The notes under the pieces are model-generated. The model was given only the letters and a program-made list of their open reading frames with translations, did no database searches and was not told the DNA's origin. This document shows, one piece after another, positions 1 to 8,636 of a DNA stretch of 44,184 nucleotides; within the stretch, counting starts at the first letter, position 1, and each line of letters starts with the position of its first letter. This DNA is from an uncultured Bacilli bacterium (GTDB taxonomy: Bacteria > Bacillota_I > Bacilli_A > RF39 > UBA660): positions 1 to 44,184 of the forward strand of contig CANQBF010000005.1 in the NCBI GenBank assembly GCA_947588895.1, in the 5' to 3' direction. The position numbers and the translations under genes are program-made.

Positions 1-24
1 TCTTATTAAAGTTTTTGACTTCAT
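1..24 (-). CDS. 5' end of an unidentified minus-strand gene (runs off the window)
   Basis: Only the first eight codons lie in the window (MKSKTLIR). The start is supported by an excellent ribosome-binding site, GGAGGTGA at 31-38, seven bases before the ATG at 22-24. The gene lies downstream of gatB in the same orientation but beyond a terminator, so it probably has its own promoter. Too little is present to name it. Confidence 0.5.
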
Positions 25-110
25 GACCAATCACCTCCATCATAAGTTTTTTCCAAAACCCCCTGTATGGTGTCGGCGACGCACTTAAGTTCCTGTAAAT
101 TAATTAAATC
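25..110 (-). promoter_or_regulatory. 5' leader of the gene leaving the window, unusually GC-rich
   Basis: This untranslated stretch ahead of the partial gene has a GC-rich core at about 56-95, in contrast to the surrounding AT-rich DNA, and contains CCTGTA twice (62-67 and 92-97) as a direct repeat. A weak promoter can be drawn on the minus strand (TTTACA, 17 bases, TTTAAT) overlapping the hairpin at 111-135. I cannot match the leader to a named RNA family. A structured cis-regulatory leader is possible but unproven. Confidence 0.25.
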
Positions 111-141
111 ATACTTTACATTCTTTGTAAAGTATTTTTTT
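111..141 (+). terminator. hairpin with T-run on the + strand
   Basis: ATACTTTACA and TGTAAAGTAT form a 10-bp stem around a short loop, followed by seven Ts on the + strand. No + strand gene is visible upstream of it, so it may be a backstop hairpin for the gatB operon or part of the promoter region of the leftmost gene. Confidence 0.4.
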
Positions 142-143
142 AT

Positions 144-172
144 AAAAAAGAACTGATAATTAAATCAATTCT
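144..172 (-). terminator. intrinsic terminator of the hisS-gatB operon
   Basis: Minus strand: AGAATTGAT and ATCAGTTCT (one G-T pair) form a 9-bp stem directly after the gatB stop codon, followed by a run of six Us. Its position ends the six-gene tRNA-charging operon. Confidence 0.75.
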
Positions 173-1600
173 TTATTTTAACTTTTCACTTAATATTTCT
201 TTTACTAAAGTTGGATTAGCTTTACCTCTTGTTTCTTTCATAACTTGACCAACAAAATAATCAAAAATATTTGTTCTTCCATTTTTATATAATGTTATTT
301 GTTCTTCATTATTAGAAAGAATGTTTGAAATAATATTGGTAAGTTCATTAGTATCAGATATTTGATTATTATCTTTACTAATAAATTCTTTAGGTTCTTT
401 ATTTTCTTCTAAAGATTTATTAAATATTTCTTTAGCTTGTTTAGAAGAAATATTACCTTTTGTAAGTTCATCAATTATTTGTTTTAGATATATTGGTTGT
501 AAATAAAAATCTTTTAATTCAATATTATTTTTATTTAAATAAGCAATAATATTAACAATTAAATAATTAGCACTTATTTTTGCATCTAAACCTAGATTTA
601 AACATTCTTCAAAATAATTAGCGTATTCTTTATTTTTAATAATAATATTTGTATCATATTCTGATAAATGATATTCATTAATATACTTTTGTTTTCTTTC
701 TCTTGGCAACATTGGTATAGTCTTTTTTATTTCATTAATCCATTCATTAGTTATTCTATATTTAGGAATATTTGGTTCAACAAAATATTTATAATCTATA
801 GCATCAACTTTACTACGCATTCTAATTGTTGTACCACTTTCTTCATCAAATCTTCTAGTTTCTTGCTCAACTTCATTATATCGTCCTGCATCTTTTAATT
901 CTGTTTGTCTTTTTATTTCATAATTAATTGCGTCTTTTACATTTTGAAATGAATTAACATTTTTAATTTCTACTTTTGTACCTAATTCTCTATCATCTTC
1001 ATTCATAATAGATACATTAACATCACATCTTATTTGACCCATTTTAGTATCGGCATCACTTATTCCTAAATATTGATAAAGAAGACGCATATATTCTAGA
1101 AAGGCGACGGCCTCTTCAGCATTATCTAAACAAGGTTCAGTAACAAGTTCTAAAAGAGGAACACCAGCTCTATTATAATCTATGAGTGATGCATCAATAT
1201 AATGGTCTAAACTAGCGCTATCTTCTTCTAAATGAATATCATGAATTAATACTTCTTTAGTATAACCATTCATATCAATTAATATTTTACCATTACGACC
1301 AACTGGATCATGCATTTGGGTTATTTGATATCCTTTTGGTAAATCAGGATAATAATAATTTTTTCTATCAAAATACATATATTCAGGAATTTGACAATTT
1401 AATACTAGACTAGCCATAATAGCACTTCTTACTGATTCTTTATTAACACTTGGTAAGATTCCGGGAAAGGCCATATCTATTTCTGATATATTAAAGTTAG
1501 GAATTTCACTATAACTATTTTTAGCGGGAGAAAATACTTTAGAATTACTTTTTAATTCACAATGCATTTCTAAACCAATAACAGTTTTATATTTATTCAT
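173..1600 (-). CDS. gatB: Asp-tRNA(Asn)/Glu-tRNA(Gln) amidotransferase subunit B
   Basis: GatB is the tRNA-binding and kinase subunit of the cytosolic GatCAB amidotransferase, which activates misacylated Glu-tRNA(Gln) (or Asp-tRNA(Asn)) before transamidation. The 475 residues match the family's usual length. The N-terminus (TVIGLEMHCEL) and the segments YYPDLPKGYQITQ and RAGVPLLELVTEP are signature GatB motifs. The C-terminal 150 residues form the helical tail/YqeY-like domain, with KETRGKANP near the end. The start overlaps gatA by eight bases, typical of translational coupling. It is the last gene of the operon and is followed by a terminator. Assignment is secure; which misacylated tRNA is the main substrate is not decided by the sequence. 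Confidence 0.97.
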   Translation of the reverse strand: MNKYKTVIGLEMHCELKSNSKVFSPAKNSYSEIPNFNISEIDMAFPGILPSVNKESVRSAIMASLVLNCQIPEYMYFDRKNYYYPDLPKGYQITQMHDPVGRNGKILIDMNGYTKEVLIHDIHLEEDSASLDHYIDASLIDYNRAGVPLLELVTEPCLDNAEEAVAFLEYMRLLYQYLGISDADTKMGQIRCDVNVSIMNEDDRELGTKVEIKNVNSFQNVKDAINYEIKRQTELKDAGRYNEVEQETRRFDEESGTTIRMRSKVDAIDYKYFVEPNIPKYRITNEWINEIKKTIPMLPRERKQKYINEYHLSEYDTNIIIKNKEYANYFEECLNLGLDAKISANYLIVNIIAYLNKNNIELKDFYLQPIYLKQIIDELTKGNISSKQAKEIFNKSLEENKEPKEFISKDNNQISDTNELTNIISNILSNNEEQITLYKNGRTNIFDYFVGQVMKETRGKANPTLVKEILSEKLK

Positions 1601-3053
1601 GATTATTCTCCTTTGCTATTTGTCCTTTATAATTCATTGTTTCCTCTAAAGCATAAGCTATATTTAAAACATTTTCATCATCATAACAATTACCAGTTAT
1701 ATTAATTCCAACAGGTAAATCATTAATAAAACCATTTGGTATAGTAATAGATGGAAAACCACCAAAATTACCTATTTGTAAATGTTCTTCTAAAATACTT
1801 GTATCACTATTATTAACATGGTCGGTACTACCATCAATAAATGGTGCTGGTCCAGTACCTACTGGTAATATTAAACCATCATATTCTTTAAATAATTCTT
1901 TCATTTTATCAACAATTAATCTACGTACTCTTTGGGCATTAACAAAATATTTTTCTTGATTTTCTTTTTGTAAAATGTAAGAACCAATTACAAATCTTCT
2001 TTTAATCAGTGGCGAAAATCCTTTAGTACGATGGTCTTTTATCATTTCCATAACATTATTACCATTACCTCTTGGTCCAAAGATAATACCTGTTAAATTT
2101 GACATATTACTTGTTGCTTCAGCACAACTTAAACATACATATACGGAAGGAATTGCTTGAAGAAGTGTTTTATCAATACTTACTTCAGTAATACTTACTC
2201 CTAAAGATTTTAAATTTTCTAAAGTTTTAAAATAATTAGCTAAATGTTCTTTTAAAGTATCATCCATATTAGGATAATTAGATGAATCAACTATTTCTTT
2301 AATATAAAATAATTTTTTACCTTTAACATTACCATTTAAACTGGCATGTAAATGCATATTACTTGAATCAAAACTAGTTAAATCTTTATCATCTTTTCCT
2401 TTCATAGCATCAACAACGATGGCTGCATCTTCAACATTTCTGGTTAAAACACCACAATGGTCTAAAGAAGATGCAAAAGGAAATAAACCATATCTTGAAA
2501 TTAAACCATAAGTTGGTTTATATCCGACTATACCACAATAAGCAGCTGGTTTTCTAATTGAGTCACCAGTATCACTACCAAGAGCATAAGGATAAACTCC
2601 ACTTGCAACAGCACAAGCACTACCGGCTGAAGAACCACCACACATTCTTTTTTTATTCCAAGGATTTAATACATTACCAGTATGACATGTTGTACCAGTT
2701 CCACCCATCCCAAATTCATCTAAGGCTGTTTTATTTACGGGAACAGCACCACACTTTTCTAAGTTTTGAACTGCCGTTGCTGTAAAGAAAGGCACATAAT
2801 CTTTTAAAGTATTAGATGAACCTGTAGTAAGTATTCCTTTAGTTGAATAATTATCTTTAATACCATAAGGAATACCAGAAAGATAATTATCATTTACTAA
2901 AACTCCTTTAGCATCATCTAAAATAGTTACAAAAGCATTATATTTTTCATCTACTTCATGAGATTTTTGTAAAGATTCTTTTACTAAATCATCACTTGTT
3001 ACTTGTTTACTTATTAATAATTCATGTAATTCTTTAATACTTTTATCCATCAT
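1593..3053 (-). CDS. gatA: Asp-tRNA(Asn)/Glu-tRNA(Gln) amidotransferase subunit A
   Basis: GatA is the amidase-signature subunit that hydrolyses glutamine and passes ammonia to GatB. The Ser-cisSer-Lys triad is readable as Lys66 (GIPYGIKD), Ser141 (GGSSAGS) and Ser165. One oddity: the usual DTGGS motif reads DTGDS, so the residue just before the catalytic Ser is Asp164 instead of Gly; the codons are clear (GGT GAC TCA). The rest of the 486-residue protein looks intact, so it is likely functional. The start ATG overlaps the gatC stop (TAATG), with GAGGTGA upstream as ribosome-binding site. Confidence 0.96.
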   Translation of the reverse strand: MMDKSIKELHELLISKQVTSDDLVKESLQKSHEVDEKYNAFVTILDDAKGVLVNDNYLSGIPYGIKDNYSTKGILTTGSSNTLKDYVPFFTATAVQNLEKCGAVPVNKTALDEFGMGGTGTTCHTGNVLNPWNKKRMCGGSSAGSACAVASGVYPYALGSDTGDSIRKPAAYCGIVGYKPTYGLISRYGLFPFASSLDHCGVLTRNVEDAAIVVDAMKGKDDKDLTSFDSSNMHLHASLNGNVKGKKLFYIKEIVDSSNYPNMDDTLKEHLANYFKTLENLKSLGVSITEVSIDKTLLQAIPSVYVCLSCAEATSNMSNLTGIIFGPRGNGNNVMEMIKDHRTKGFSPLIKRRFVIGSYILQKENQEKYFVNAQRVRRLIVDKMKELFKEYDGLILPVGTGPAPFIDGSTDHVNNSDTSILEEHLQIGNFGGFPSITIPNGFINDLPVGINITGNCYDDENVLNIAYALEETMNYKGQIAKENNHE

Positions 3054-3358
3054 TATTTTGTCACCTCAACTACATTTGGTACTTTAATTTGTCTTCCTTC
3101 AGTAGAATCTGAGTTAGATAGAGCATCATCAATATTAATACTTTCTACATATTCATCTTCTCTTAGTTCATATGTAAAATCATCTAATGTATGAGTCATT
3201 GGTGTTACTTTTTCAATATCTTTTATTTTAGTTATTAATTCCATGTTTTCATCAATAATTTCAAATTCATTTAAAACTAAATTATTTTCTTCTTCTGTTA
3301 AACCAATTAATAATTTATCAGCATAAGAATCTACCATTTCTTTTGTAAATTTACTCAT
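3053..3358 (-). CDS. gatC: Asp-tRNA(Asn)/Glu-tRNA(Gln) amidotransferase subunit C
   Basis: GatC is the small scaffold that wraps around GatA and GatB. The 101-residue length is normal, and the middle and C-terminal pattern (VTPMTHTLDDFTYELREDE) corresponds to the conserved Pro-Met/Thr belt of the family. It sits nine bases after asnS and overlaps gatA by one base, giving the canonical C-A-B order. Confidence 0.92.
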   Translation of the reverse strand: MSKFTKEMVDSYADKLLIGLTEEENNLVLNEFEIIDENMELITKIKDIEKVTPMTHTLDDFTYELREDEYVESINIDDALSNSDSTEGRQIKVPNVVEVTK

Positions 3359-3367
3359 ATAGACCTC

Positions 3368-4732
3368 TTAATATTCACATGTTTTAGGACATCTTGGATA
3401 AGGAATAACATCTCTTATATTATCAACACCAGTAAGATATATTAATAATCTTTCAAAGCCCATTCCAAAACCGGAATGAACACATCCACCATAACGACGT
3501 AAATTTAAATACCATTCAAGTCCTTCACTACTCATACCTAAATCTTGCATTCTTTTTACAAGTTTATCATAATCTTCTTCTCTTTGGCTGCCACCCATAA
3601 GTTCACCTGCTCCTGGTACTTCTAAGTCAACTGCTGCGACTGTTTCATTATCAGGGTTAAGTTTCATATAAAAAGCTTTAATGTCTTTTGGCCAATTTTT
3701 AATAAATACTGGGCCATTAAAATATTCAGTAATATATTTTTCATGTTCTTTAGCTATATCTTCACCATATTCTGGCTCAAATTCCCATTTAACATCTGCT
3801 TCTTTTAATATTTTGATAACATCTTTATGGTCAATTCTCGTAAACTTACTATTTAGTAATTTATTTAATTTATCGATTAAACCATTCTCAACAAATTTAT
3901 CACAAAATTCCATTTCATCTTTAGCATTTTCTAAAACATATTTAACAACATATTTTAGCATATTCTCCATGATATCCATATCGCTTTCTAAATCACAGAA
4001 AGCAATCTCTGGCTCAATCATCCAAAATTCTGCTGCATGCGTTTTAGTATTAGAATTTTCCGCTCTAAAAGTAGGACCAAAAGTATATGTTTTTTTATAA
4101 CTCATGGCAAAAGTTTCTGTTTCAAGTTGACCACTTACCGTAAGGTTAGTCATTTTCCCAAAAAAGTCTTTAGAATAATCAACTTCACCTTTTATTTTAT
4201 CTAAGGGAATTGTGGTAACTTGAAACATTTCACCAGCACCTTCACAATCACTTGCGGTAATTAATGGGGCATGAAAATAAACATAGCCATTTTCTTGAAA
4301 ATACTTATGAATTGCATAAGCAGCCACACTTCTAATTCTAAAAACAGCTTGGAAAAGATTAGTTCTAGGTCTTAAATAAGCTTGTTCTCTTAAAAATTCA
4401 CGAGTATGTCTTTTTGGTTGAATTGGATAATCTTCAGGACAATTACCAAGAAGTTCAATACTTGTTGCTTGTATTTCAATATCTTGATTACCTTTAGATT
4501 CGATAATTTTACCGGTTACTTTAATTGCACAACCAACAAGTAATTTCTTAATATCATCAAAATTATTTAATTTTTCATCATATACTACTTGTAAATGTTT
4601 TTGACAAGTGCCATCAGAAAAATCAATAAACCCAAAAGTTTTTTGGTCACGATGATTTCTGATCCAACCACAAATAGTTACTTCTTTATCTAAATATTTT
4701 TCTTTTTCATTAATTATATCTTTTAAATCCAT
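3368..4732 (-). CDS. asnS: asparaginyl-tRNA synthetase
   Basis: Class IIb synthetase charging tRNA(Asn) in the cytosol. An N-terminal OB-fold anticodon-binding domain (about residues 1-110, VTICGWIRNHRDQKTFGFIDFSDG) is followed by the class II catalytic core with motif 2 (GPTFRAENSNTKTHAAEFWMIEPE) split around residues 220-245, and motif 3 (GFGMGFERLLIYLTGV) near the end. The 454-residue length and the ending RDVIPYPRCP are typical. I place the start at the ATG at 4732, preceded by AAAGGAAA. A longer in-frame reading would overlap aspS and lacks a ribosome-binding site. Its presence means Asn-tRNA can be made directly, so the adjacent GatCAB is probably needed mainly for Gln-tRNA. Confidence 0.96.
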   Translation of the reverse strand: MDLKDIINEKEKYLDKEVTICGWIRNHRDQKTFGFIDFSDGTCQKHLQVVYDEKLNNFDDIKKLLVGCAIKVTGKIIESKGNQDIEIQATSIELLGNCPEDYPIQPKRHTREFLREQAYLRPRTNLFQAVFRIRSVAAYAIHKYFQENGYVYFHAPLITASDCEGAGEMFQVTTIPLDKIKGEVDYSKDFFGKMTNLTVSGQLETETFAMSYKKTYTFGPTFRAENSNTKTHAAEFWMIEPEIAFCDLESDMDIMENMLKYVVKYVLENAKDEMEFCDKFVENGLIDKLNKLLNSKFTRIDHKDVIKILKEADVKWEFEPEYGEDIAKEHEKYITEYFNGPVFIKNWPKDIKAFYMKLNPDNETVAAVDLEVPGAGELMGGSQREEDYDKLVKRMQDLGMSSEGLEWYLNLRRYGGCVHSGFGMGFERLLIYLTGVDNIRDVIPYPRCPKTCEY

Positions 4733-4748
4733 TTTAATTTTCCTTTCT

Positions 4749-6038
4749 TTATGGGTTAAGACGATTTGGACCACGGAATATGAACATTTCTTCTTTTAAT
4801 GATGGAAGTTCTAATAATAACATATTAAGTCTATCTACACCAATAGCAAAACCACCATGAGGAGGACAACCATATTTAAAGAATTCCATATAAAATTCGA
4901 CATCTTTTCCTAGTCCTTTTTCTTTAGCTTGCTTACTTAAAATATCATAACGATGTTCTCTTTGAGCACCAGTTGTAATTTCCGTTCCTTTCCAAATTAA
5001 ATCATAACCTTGAGGTATATCATTTTCTCTCATATGATAAAACGCTCTTTTAGTTTTAGAAAAGTCTGTTACAAAAATAAATTCATGACCATAGACTTCT
5101 TTAGCAAATCTACCAGTTAAATTTTCAGCTTCAGCATTCATATCACCAACATCAAATTCAGGTATTTCATAATTATATCTTTTATGTAATTCTTGATATA
5201 AATCTTCTAATTTAATACGAGGAAATGGTTTAGAAGGTATTATAACATCAACATTAAATAATTCTTTTATTTTATCCCCATATAATTTTTTTACATTAGA
5301 AAGTCCTGCAATTAAAATATCTTCTTCTAAATCCATAACATCTTCATATGAATCAATATAGGCCATTTCCACATCAAAAGATGTAAATTCTGTTGTATGA
5401 CGGTTAGTGTTAGAATTTTCTGCTCTAAAAGCTGGAGCTATTTCAAATATTCTTTCAAGTCCACTAGCCATTGCCATTTGTTTATAAAATTGGGGACTTT
5501 GAGCAAGATAGGCTAATCTATCAAAATATTTAACTTCAAATACTGAAGAACCTGATTCAGATGCTGCACCAATTAGCTTCGGTGTATGAATTTCCGTAAA
5601 TTCATTTTGAACTAAATATGAACGCATTCCCTCAACTAAAGCTGCTTGACATAATAACATTAAATTATTTTTTTCACTTCTTAAATCAATCCAACGATAA
5701 TCCATTCTTGTATCAATATTTGCTGTATTATCTATTGGTAAACTCTCTGCACTACTAAGTATTTCTACATCATTAGGTAAAAATTCTTTTCCACCTTGCT
5801 TTACGTACTCACTTTTTACCATTTTACCAGTAAAAGATAAAATACTATTTGCAAGTACACCTTCTAATTTCTTAACTATTGATTCATTATTATTTTTATC
5901 AATAGATACTTGAATCATACCACTTCTATCTTTTAAAATAATAAAAACCATATATTTAGTATCTCTAATAGTTGTTGCCCAACCACTTATTTTACATTCT
6001 TTATTTTCTTCTAATTTATTTATTAATACTCTTTTCAT
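4749..6038 (-). CDS. aspS: aspartyl-tRNA synthetase, short archaeal/eukaryotic type
   Basis: Class IIb AspRS. At 429 residues it lacks the GAD insertion of the usual bacterial enzyme of about 590 residues, and its motifs (LAQSPQFYKQMAMASG, RHTTEFTSFDVEMAY, GCPPHGGFAIGVDRL) follow the archaeal pattern. In archaeal AspRS, discrimination against tRNA(Asn) has been tied to a Trp two residues after the GW of the OB fold (Trp26 of Thermococcus, from memory); here that position is Thr22, so a relaxed, non-discriminating enzyme is possible. It lies between hisS and asnS, 8 and 16 bases away, and is transcribed from the T-box promoter. Identity as AspRS is firm; tRNA specificity is inference. Confidence 0.94.
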   Translation of the reverse strand: MKRVLINKLEENKECKISGWATTIRDTKYMVFIILKDRSGMIQVSIDKNNNESIVKKLEGVLANSILSFTGKMVKSEYVKQGGKEFLPNDVEILSSAESLPIDNTANIDTRMDYRWIDLRSEKNNLMLLCQAALVEGMRSYLVQNEFTEIHTPKLIGAASESGSSVFEVKYFDRLAYLAQSPQFYKQMAMASGLERIFEIAPAFRAENSNTNRHTTEFTSFDVEMAYIDSYEDVMDLEEDILIAGLSNVKKLYGDKIKELFNVDVIIPSKPFPRIKLEDLYQELHKRYNYEIPEFDVGDMNAEAENLTGRFAKEVYGHEFIFVTDFSKTKRAFYHMRENDIPQGYDLIWKGTEITTGAQREHRYDILSKQAKEKGLGKDVEFYMEFFKYGCPPHGGFAIGVDRLNMLLLELPSLKEEMFIFRGPNRLNP

Positions 6039-6046
6039 TATCTCTC

Positions 6047-7309
6047 CTATAAATTTCCAATAATATATTCGGTTAACTCTCCAATATCTACTTTTTCTTC
6101 TTCTTTAGTTTTATTATCTTTAACATTAACTAAACCTTTTTGTAAATCTTCATTATTTAAAATGATTAAATATTTAGCATTTAAACGATCAGCTTCTTTA
6201 AATTGAGCTTTTAGTGATTTATTCATATTATTCGTTTCCGTAACTATACCATTTAATCTTAAATTTTGGGTAATATCTAAAGCATGTAATTTTTCTTCTT
6301 CAGAAACATACATAACATAACAATCAATTTCTCTATTTACATCTTTATATAAATCAATTTCTTTTAAAGTATCAATTATTCTATCCATACCACAGGCAAA
6401 TCCAATACCATAACCTTCCCTATCTCCAAGTTCTTTAAATAGTTTATTATATCTTCCGCCACCACCAAGAACATTAGCTTTAGTTTCTTCATTATCTAAT
6501 GAAACTATTTCAAATACCATATGGTCATAATAATCAAGACCTCTTACAATATTAGGATTAACTTCATAATCAATATCAAGTAAATCTAAATATTTTAAAA
6601 CATTATCAAATCTTTCCTTACTTTCTTTATTTAAATAATCTATTGTTTTAGGGGCATTTTTTAAAATATCACTATCTTTATCAACTTTACAATCTAAAAT
6701 ACGTAAAGGATTGGTTTTAAATCTTTCTTGGCAATCTTCACATAAATTATTAATATGAGGTTCTAAATATTTAATTAAAGCTTCTCGATAATTATTTCTT
6801 GATTCCTCATCACCCAAAGTATTAATATTAACTTGTAAGTTAGAAATATGAAGAGCTTCTAAAATACGATATTGTAAACTAATAACTTCGGCATCAATAA
6901 TTGCGTCATTTCCTCCAAGTACTTCTACACCAAATTGCGTAAATTCACGTAATCTGCCCTTTTGTGGTCTTTCATAACGATACATTGTACCATTATAATA
7001 ATACTTTTTAATATCTGGTTCAGCATATAATTTATTTTCAATATAACTACGTACTACTCCGGCTGTTCCCTCTGGTCTTAAAGTAATATTTCTACCACCC
7101 TTATCTTGAAAATCATATGTTTCTTTTTTAACAATATCCGAAGATTCTCCAACACTGCGGTGATATAATTCACTGGCCTCAAAAATCGGTGTTCTAATAA
7201 ACTCATAATTATAAGCACTACACATTGTAGCTACTACTGAATTTACATATTCCCAAAGTAGTGAATCACTTCCGGTTACATCAATTGTTCCTTTTTGTTT
7301 TGTTATCAT
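6047..7309 (-). CDS. hisS: histidyl-tRNA synthetase
   Basis: Class II synthetase charging tRNA(His). Motif 2 (RPEGTAGVVRSYIENKL), the HisRS-specific loops RGLDYYDHMVFEI and LGGGGRYNKL, and the C-terminal anticodon-binding domain (from about residue 330) are all present in 420 residues. It is the first gene of the operon hisS-aspS-asnS-gatCAB, preceded by a T-box leader ending in a terminator about 20 bases before the start. The ribosome-binding site is AAAGGAAA in the short gap after the terminator, so translation depends on read-through. Confidence 0.97.
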   Translation of the reverse strand: MITKQKGTIDVTGSDSLLWEYVNSVVATMCSAYNYEFIRTPIFEASELYHRSVGESSDIVKKETYDFQDKGGRNITLRPEGTAGVVRSYIENKLYAEPDIKKYYYNGTMYRYERPQKGRLREFTQFGVEVLGGNDAIIDAEVISLQYRILEALHISNLQVNINTLGDEESRNNYREALIKYLEPHINNLCEDCQERFKTNPLRILDCKVDKDSDILKNAPKTIDYLNKESKERFDNVLKYLDLLDIDYEVNPNIVRGLDYYDHMVFEIVSLDNEETKANVLGGGGRYNKLFKELGDREGYGIGFACGMDRIIDTLKEIDLYKDVNREIDCYVMYVSEEEKLHALDITQNLRLNGIVTETNNMNKSLKAQFKEADRLNAKYLIILNNEDLQKGLVNVKDNKTKEEEKVDIGELTEYIIGNL

Positions 7310-7329
7310 TTTTCCATTTCCTTTCTTTT

Positions 7330-7525
7330 AAAAAAAAGACCTAGAAACCTAAGGGCGAATATACCGCGGTACCACCTTAATTCTAAGTCTTTATTCTTTA
7401 TCGCTATCCTGCGTTTCTAATTATGAAAGTGTCTTCCTATATTACTAAATGTTTGACTTTTCCACCATCCGTCTTCGCTCTAAACTTCTTTAATAATAAG
7501 TACTTCTCTTTCCATAGAAAATATA
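7330..7525 (-). promoter_or_regulatory. T-box riboswitch leader controlling hisS-aspS-asnS-gatCAB
   Basis: The T-box core GGTGGTACCGCG is at 7365-7376 (minus strand). Downstream, AAAGACTTAGAA (7381-7392) and TTCTAGGTCTTT (7335-7346) form a terminator stem followed by eight Us (7330-7337). Upstream are the Stem I elements: an AGTA loop-E half, a GGTGG distal-loop sequence, and a GAA followed by GACAC at 7429-7433. CAC (7429-7431) is a His codon and GAC (7431-7433) an Asp codon, matching the first two genes. Uncharged tRNA pairing with the specifier and with the T-box bulge would favour the antiterminator and switch on the operon. Confidence 0.93.
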
Positions 7526-7530
7526 TTTTA

Positions 7531-7559
7531 ATTTTATTACTTTTTTATACTTTAGTCAA
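7531..7559 (-). promoter_or_regulatory. sigma-A-type promoter of the hisS operon
   Basis: Minus strand TTGACT (7554-7559), 17-base spacer, TAAAAT (7531-7536), placing the transcript start a few bases before the T-box Stem I. It lies immediately after the terminator of the preceding gene. Confidence 0.75.
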
Positions 7560-7561
7560 TA

Positions 7562-7592
7562 AAAGAAGTTTATTTTTTTTCTAAACTTCTTT
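7562..7592 (-). terminator. hairpin at the end of the coiled-coil gene
   Basis: Minus strand AAAGAAGTTTA and TAAACTTCTTT form an 11-bp stem with an A-rich loop that spans the stop codon of the gene ending at 7570. The following U-run is short (CTTTTATT), so termination may be incomplete. Confidence 0.55.
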
Positions 7593-8517
7593 CCATACCT
7601 TTATCTTCAATATAATGATTATTATAAAAATCTACTATTGTATTTAATTGTTCTTCTAATACATTGGTAATATTTAAAATAGTTTCTTTTCCAAAATCTG
7701 ATTTAATAGTTAAAAATAAAGCAAATATTAAATTTTCACTCAATAATCCTTTTAAATCAAAATCAAATTCTTGATACATTGGTAATAATCTTTGAATATA
7801 ATATAAAGTAATCGGACTAATTTTTTTCTTAGATTTAACATTGTCATTTATTAAATAATCAAATTCTGCATGATTAATTGATGCTAAAAACTTTTTAGTT
7901 TCATAAGTTACAGCATTTAAATATTCTTCATTATATTTTGCTTTAAATTCTTCTAAATCATTTTTTAATTCACTATTACTCTTTTCATAATAATATATTT
8001 CTTGTAACTCCATCATATAGGCATCAATTAAATTTTTAACAGTAGTTCCCTTATTCCATTCAATTTTAAATCTTTTATAACCTTCATTTATAAATTTACC
8101 TAAATTATTAGAATTTATAAAATTCTCAACATGATCTGGTTCATATAAAAATAACATGGTTTCATCAAATGAAGAAATTGCTTTTAATGATACAATAATA
8201 TCACTTAATTTGACATCAGTATTAATACATACTTCTTCATTTTTTTCAATTATATAATTAATGATATATCCTAATATGTGAGTAACAAATTTTTCATAAC
8301 GATCTCTTTGAACTACGCTAAAATATTCATCTTTAGTTTCTTGTAAAATTGCTTGTCTTAATTTTTCTTCATGTTCTTTTTTTTCTTTTTCGATTCTTTC
8401 TCTTTCTTCTTTGGCCAATCTATTTTCTAAAGCCAAACGTTCTTTTTCTTGTTGAACTAAATATTTTTTATTATTCTCTTCAATCTTTGTATATAAGTTA
8501 GTAAAACTCGACATCAT
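7570..8517 (-). CDS. unrecognised protein with N-terminal charged coiled coil
   Basis: 315 residues. Residues about 12-65 are a highly charged Glu/Lys/Arg helix (QEKERLALENRLAKEERER) that predicts a coiled coil; the rest is a soluble, mostly helical region without recognisable motifs. There is no signal peptide or membrane segment, so it should be cytoplasmic. The start is the first of two adjacent ATGs, behind AGGTGG. It is a single-gene unit with its own promoter and terminator between the hisS operon and a pair of other unknown genes. I cannot assign a function. Confidence 0.8.
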   Translation of the reverse strand: MMSSFTNLYTKIEENNKKYLVQQEKERLALENRLAKEERERIEKEKKEHEEKLRQAILQETKDEYFSVVQRDRYEKFVTHILGYIINYIIEKNEEVCINTDVKLSDIIVSLKAISSFDETMLFLYEPDHVENFINSNNLGKFINEGYKRFKIEWNKGTTVKNLIDAYMMELQEIYYYEKSNSELKNDLEEFKAKYNEEYLNAVTYETKKFLASINHAEFDYLINDNVKSKKKISPITLYYIQRLLPMYQEFDFDLKGLLSENLIFALFLTIKSDFGKETILNITNVLEEQLNTIVDFYNNHYIEDKGMERSLEKK

Positions 8518-8636
8518 AAATTTCCACCTTTTTATACCAAAAAAGTATCCTTTCCCTTCTAAAACTTAAGAGATATATTTAAGTAAAATCTATTACACTT
8601 TTCAACCCAAAATCCCCTTTGGTTTTATATTCGACT

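Noticed and set aside
4733-4774. Longer asnS start giving 14 more residues
   Set aside because: The extra codons lie within aspS and lack a ribosome-binding site, while AAAGGAAA fits the ATG at 4732.
7310-7560. Long poly-A/poly-T runs here and elsewhere as phase-variation tracts
   Set aside because: A and T runs of 7-9 are common throughout this AT-rich window, often as terminator tails; only the G8 tract at 18517-18524 is exceptional.
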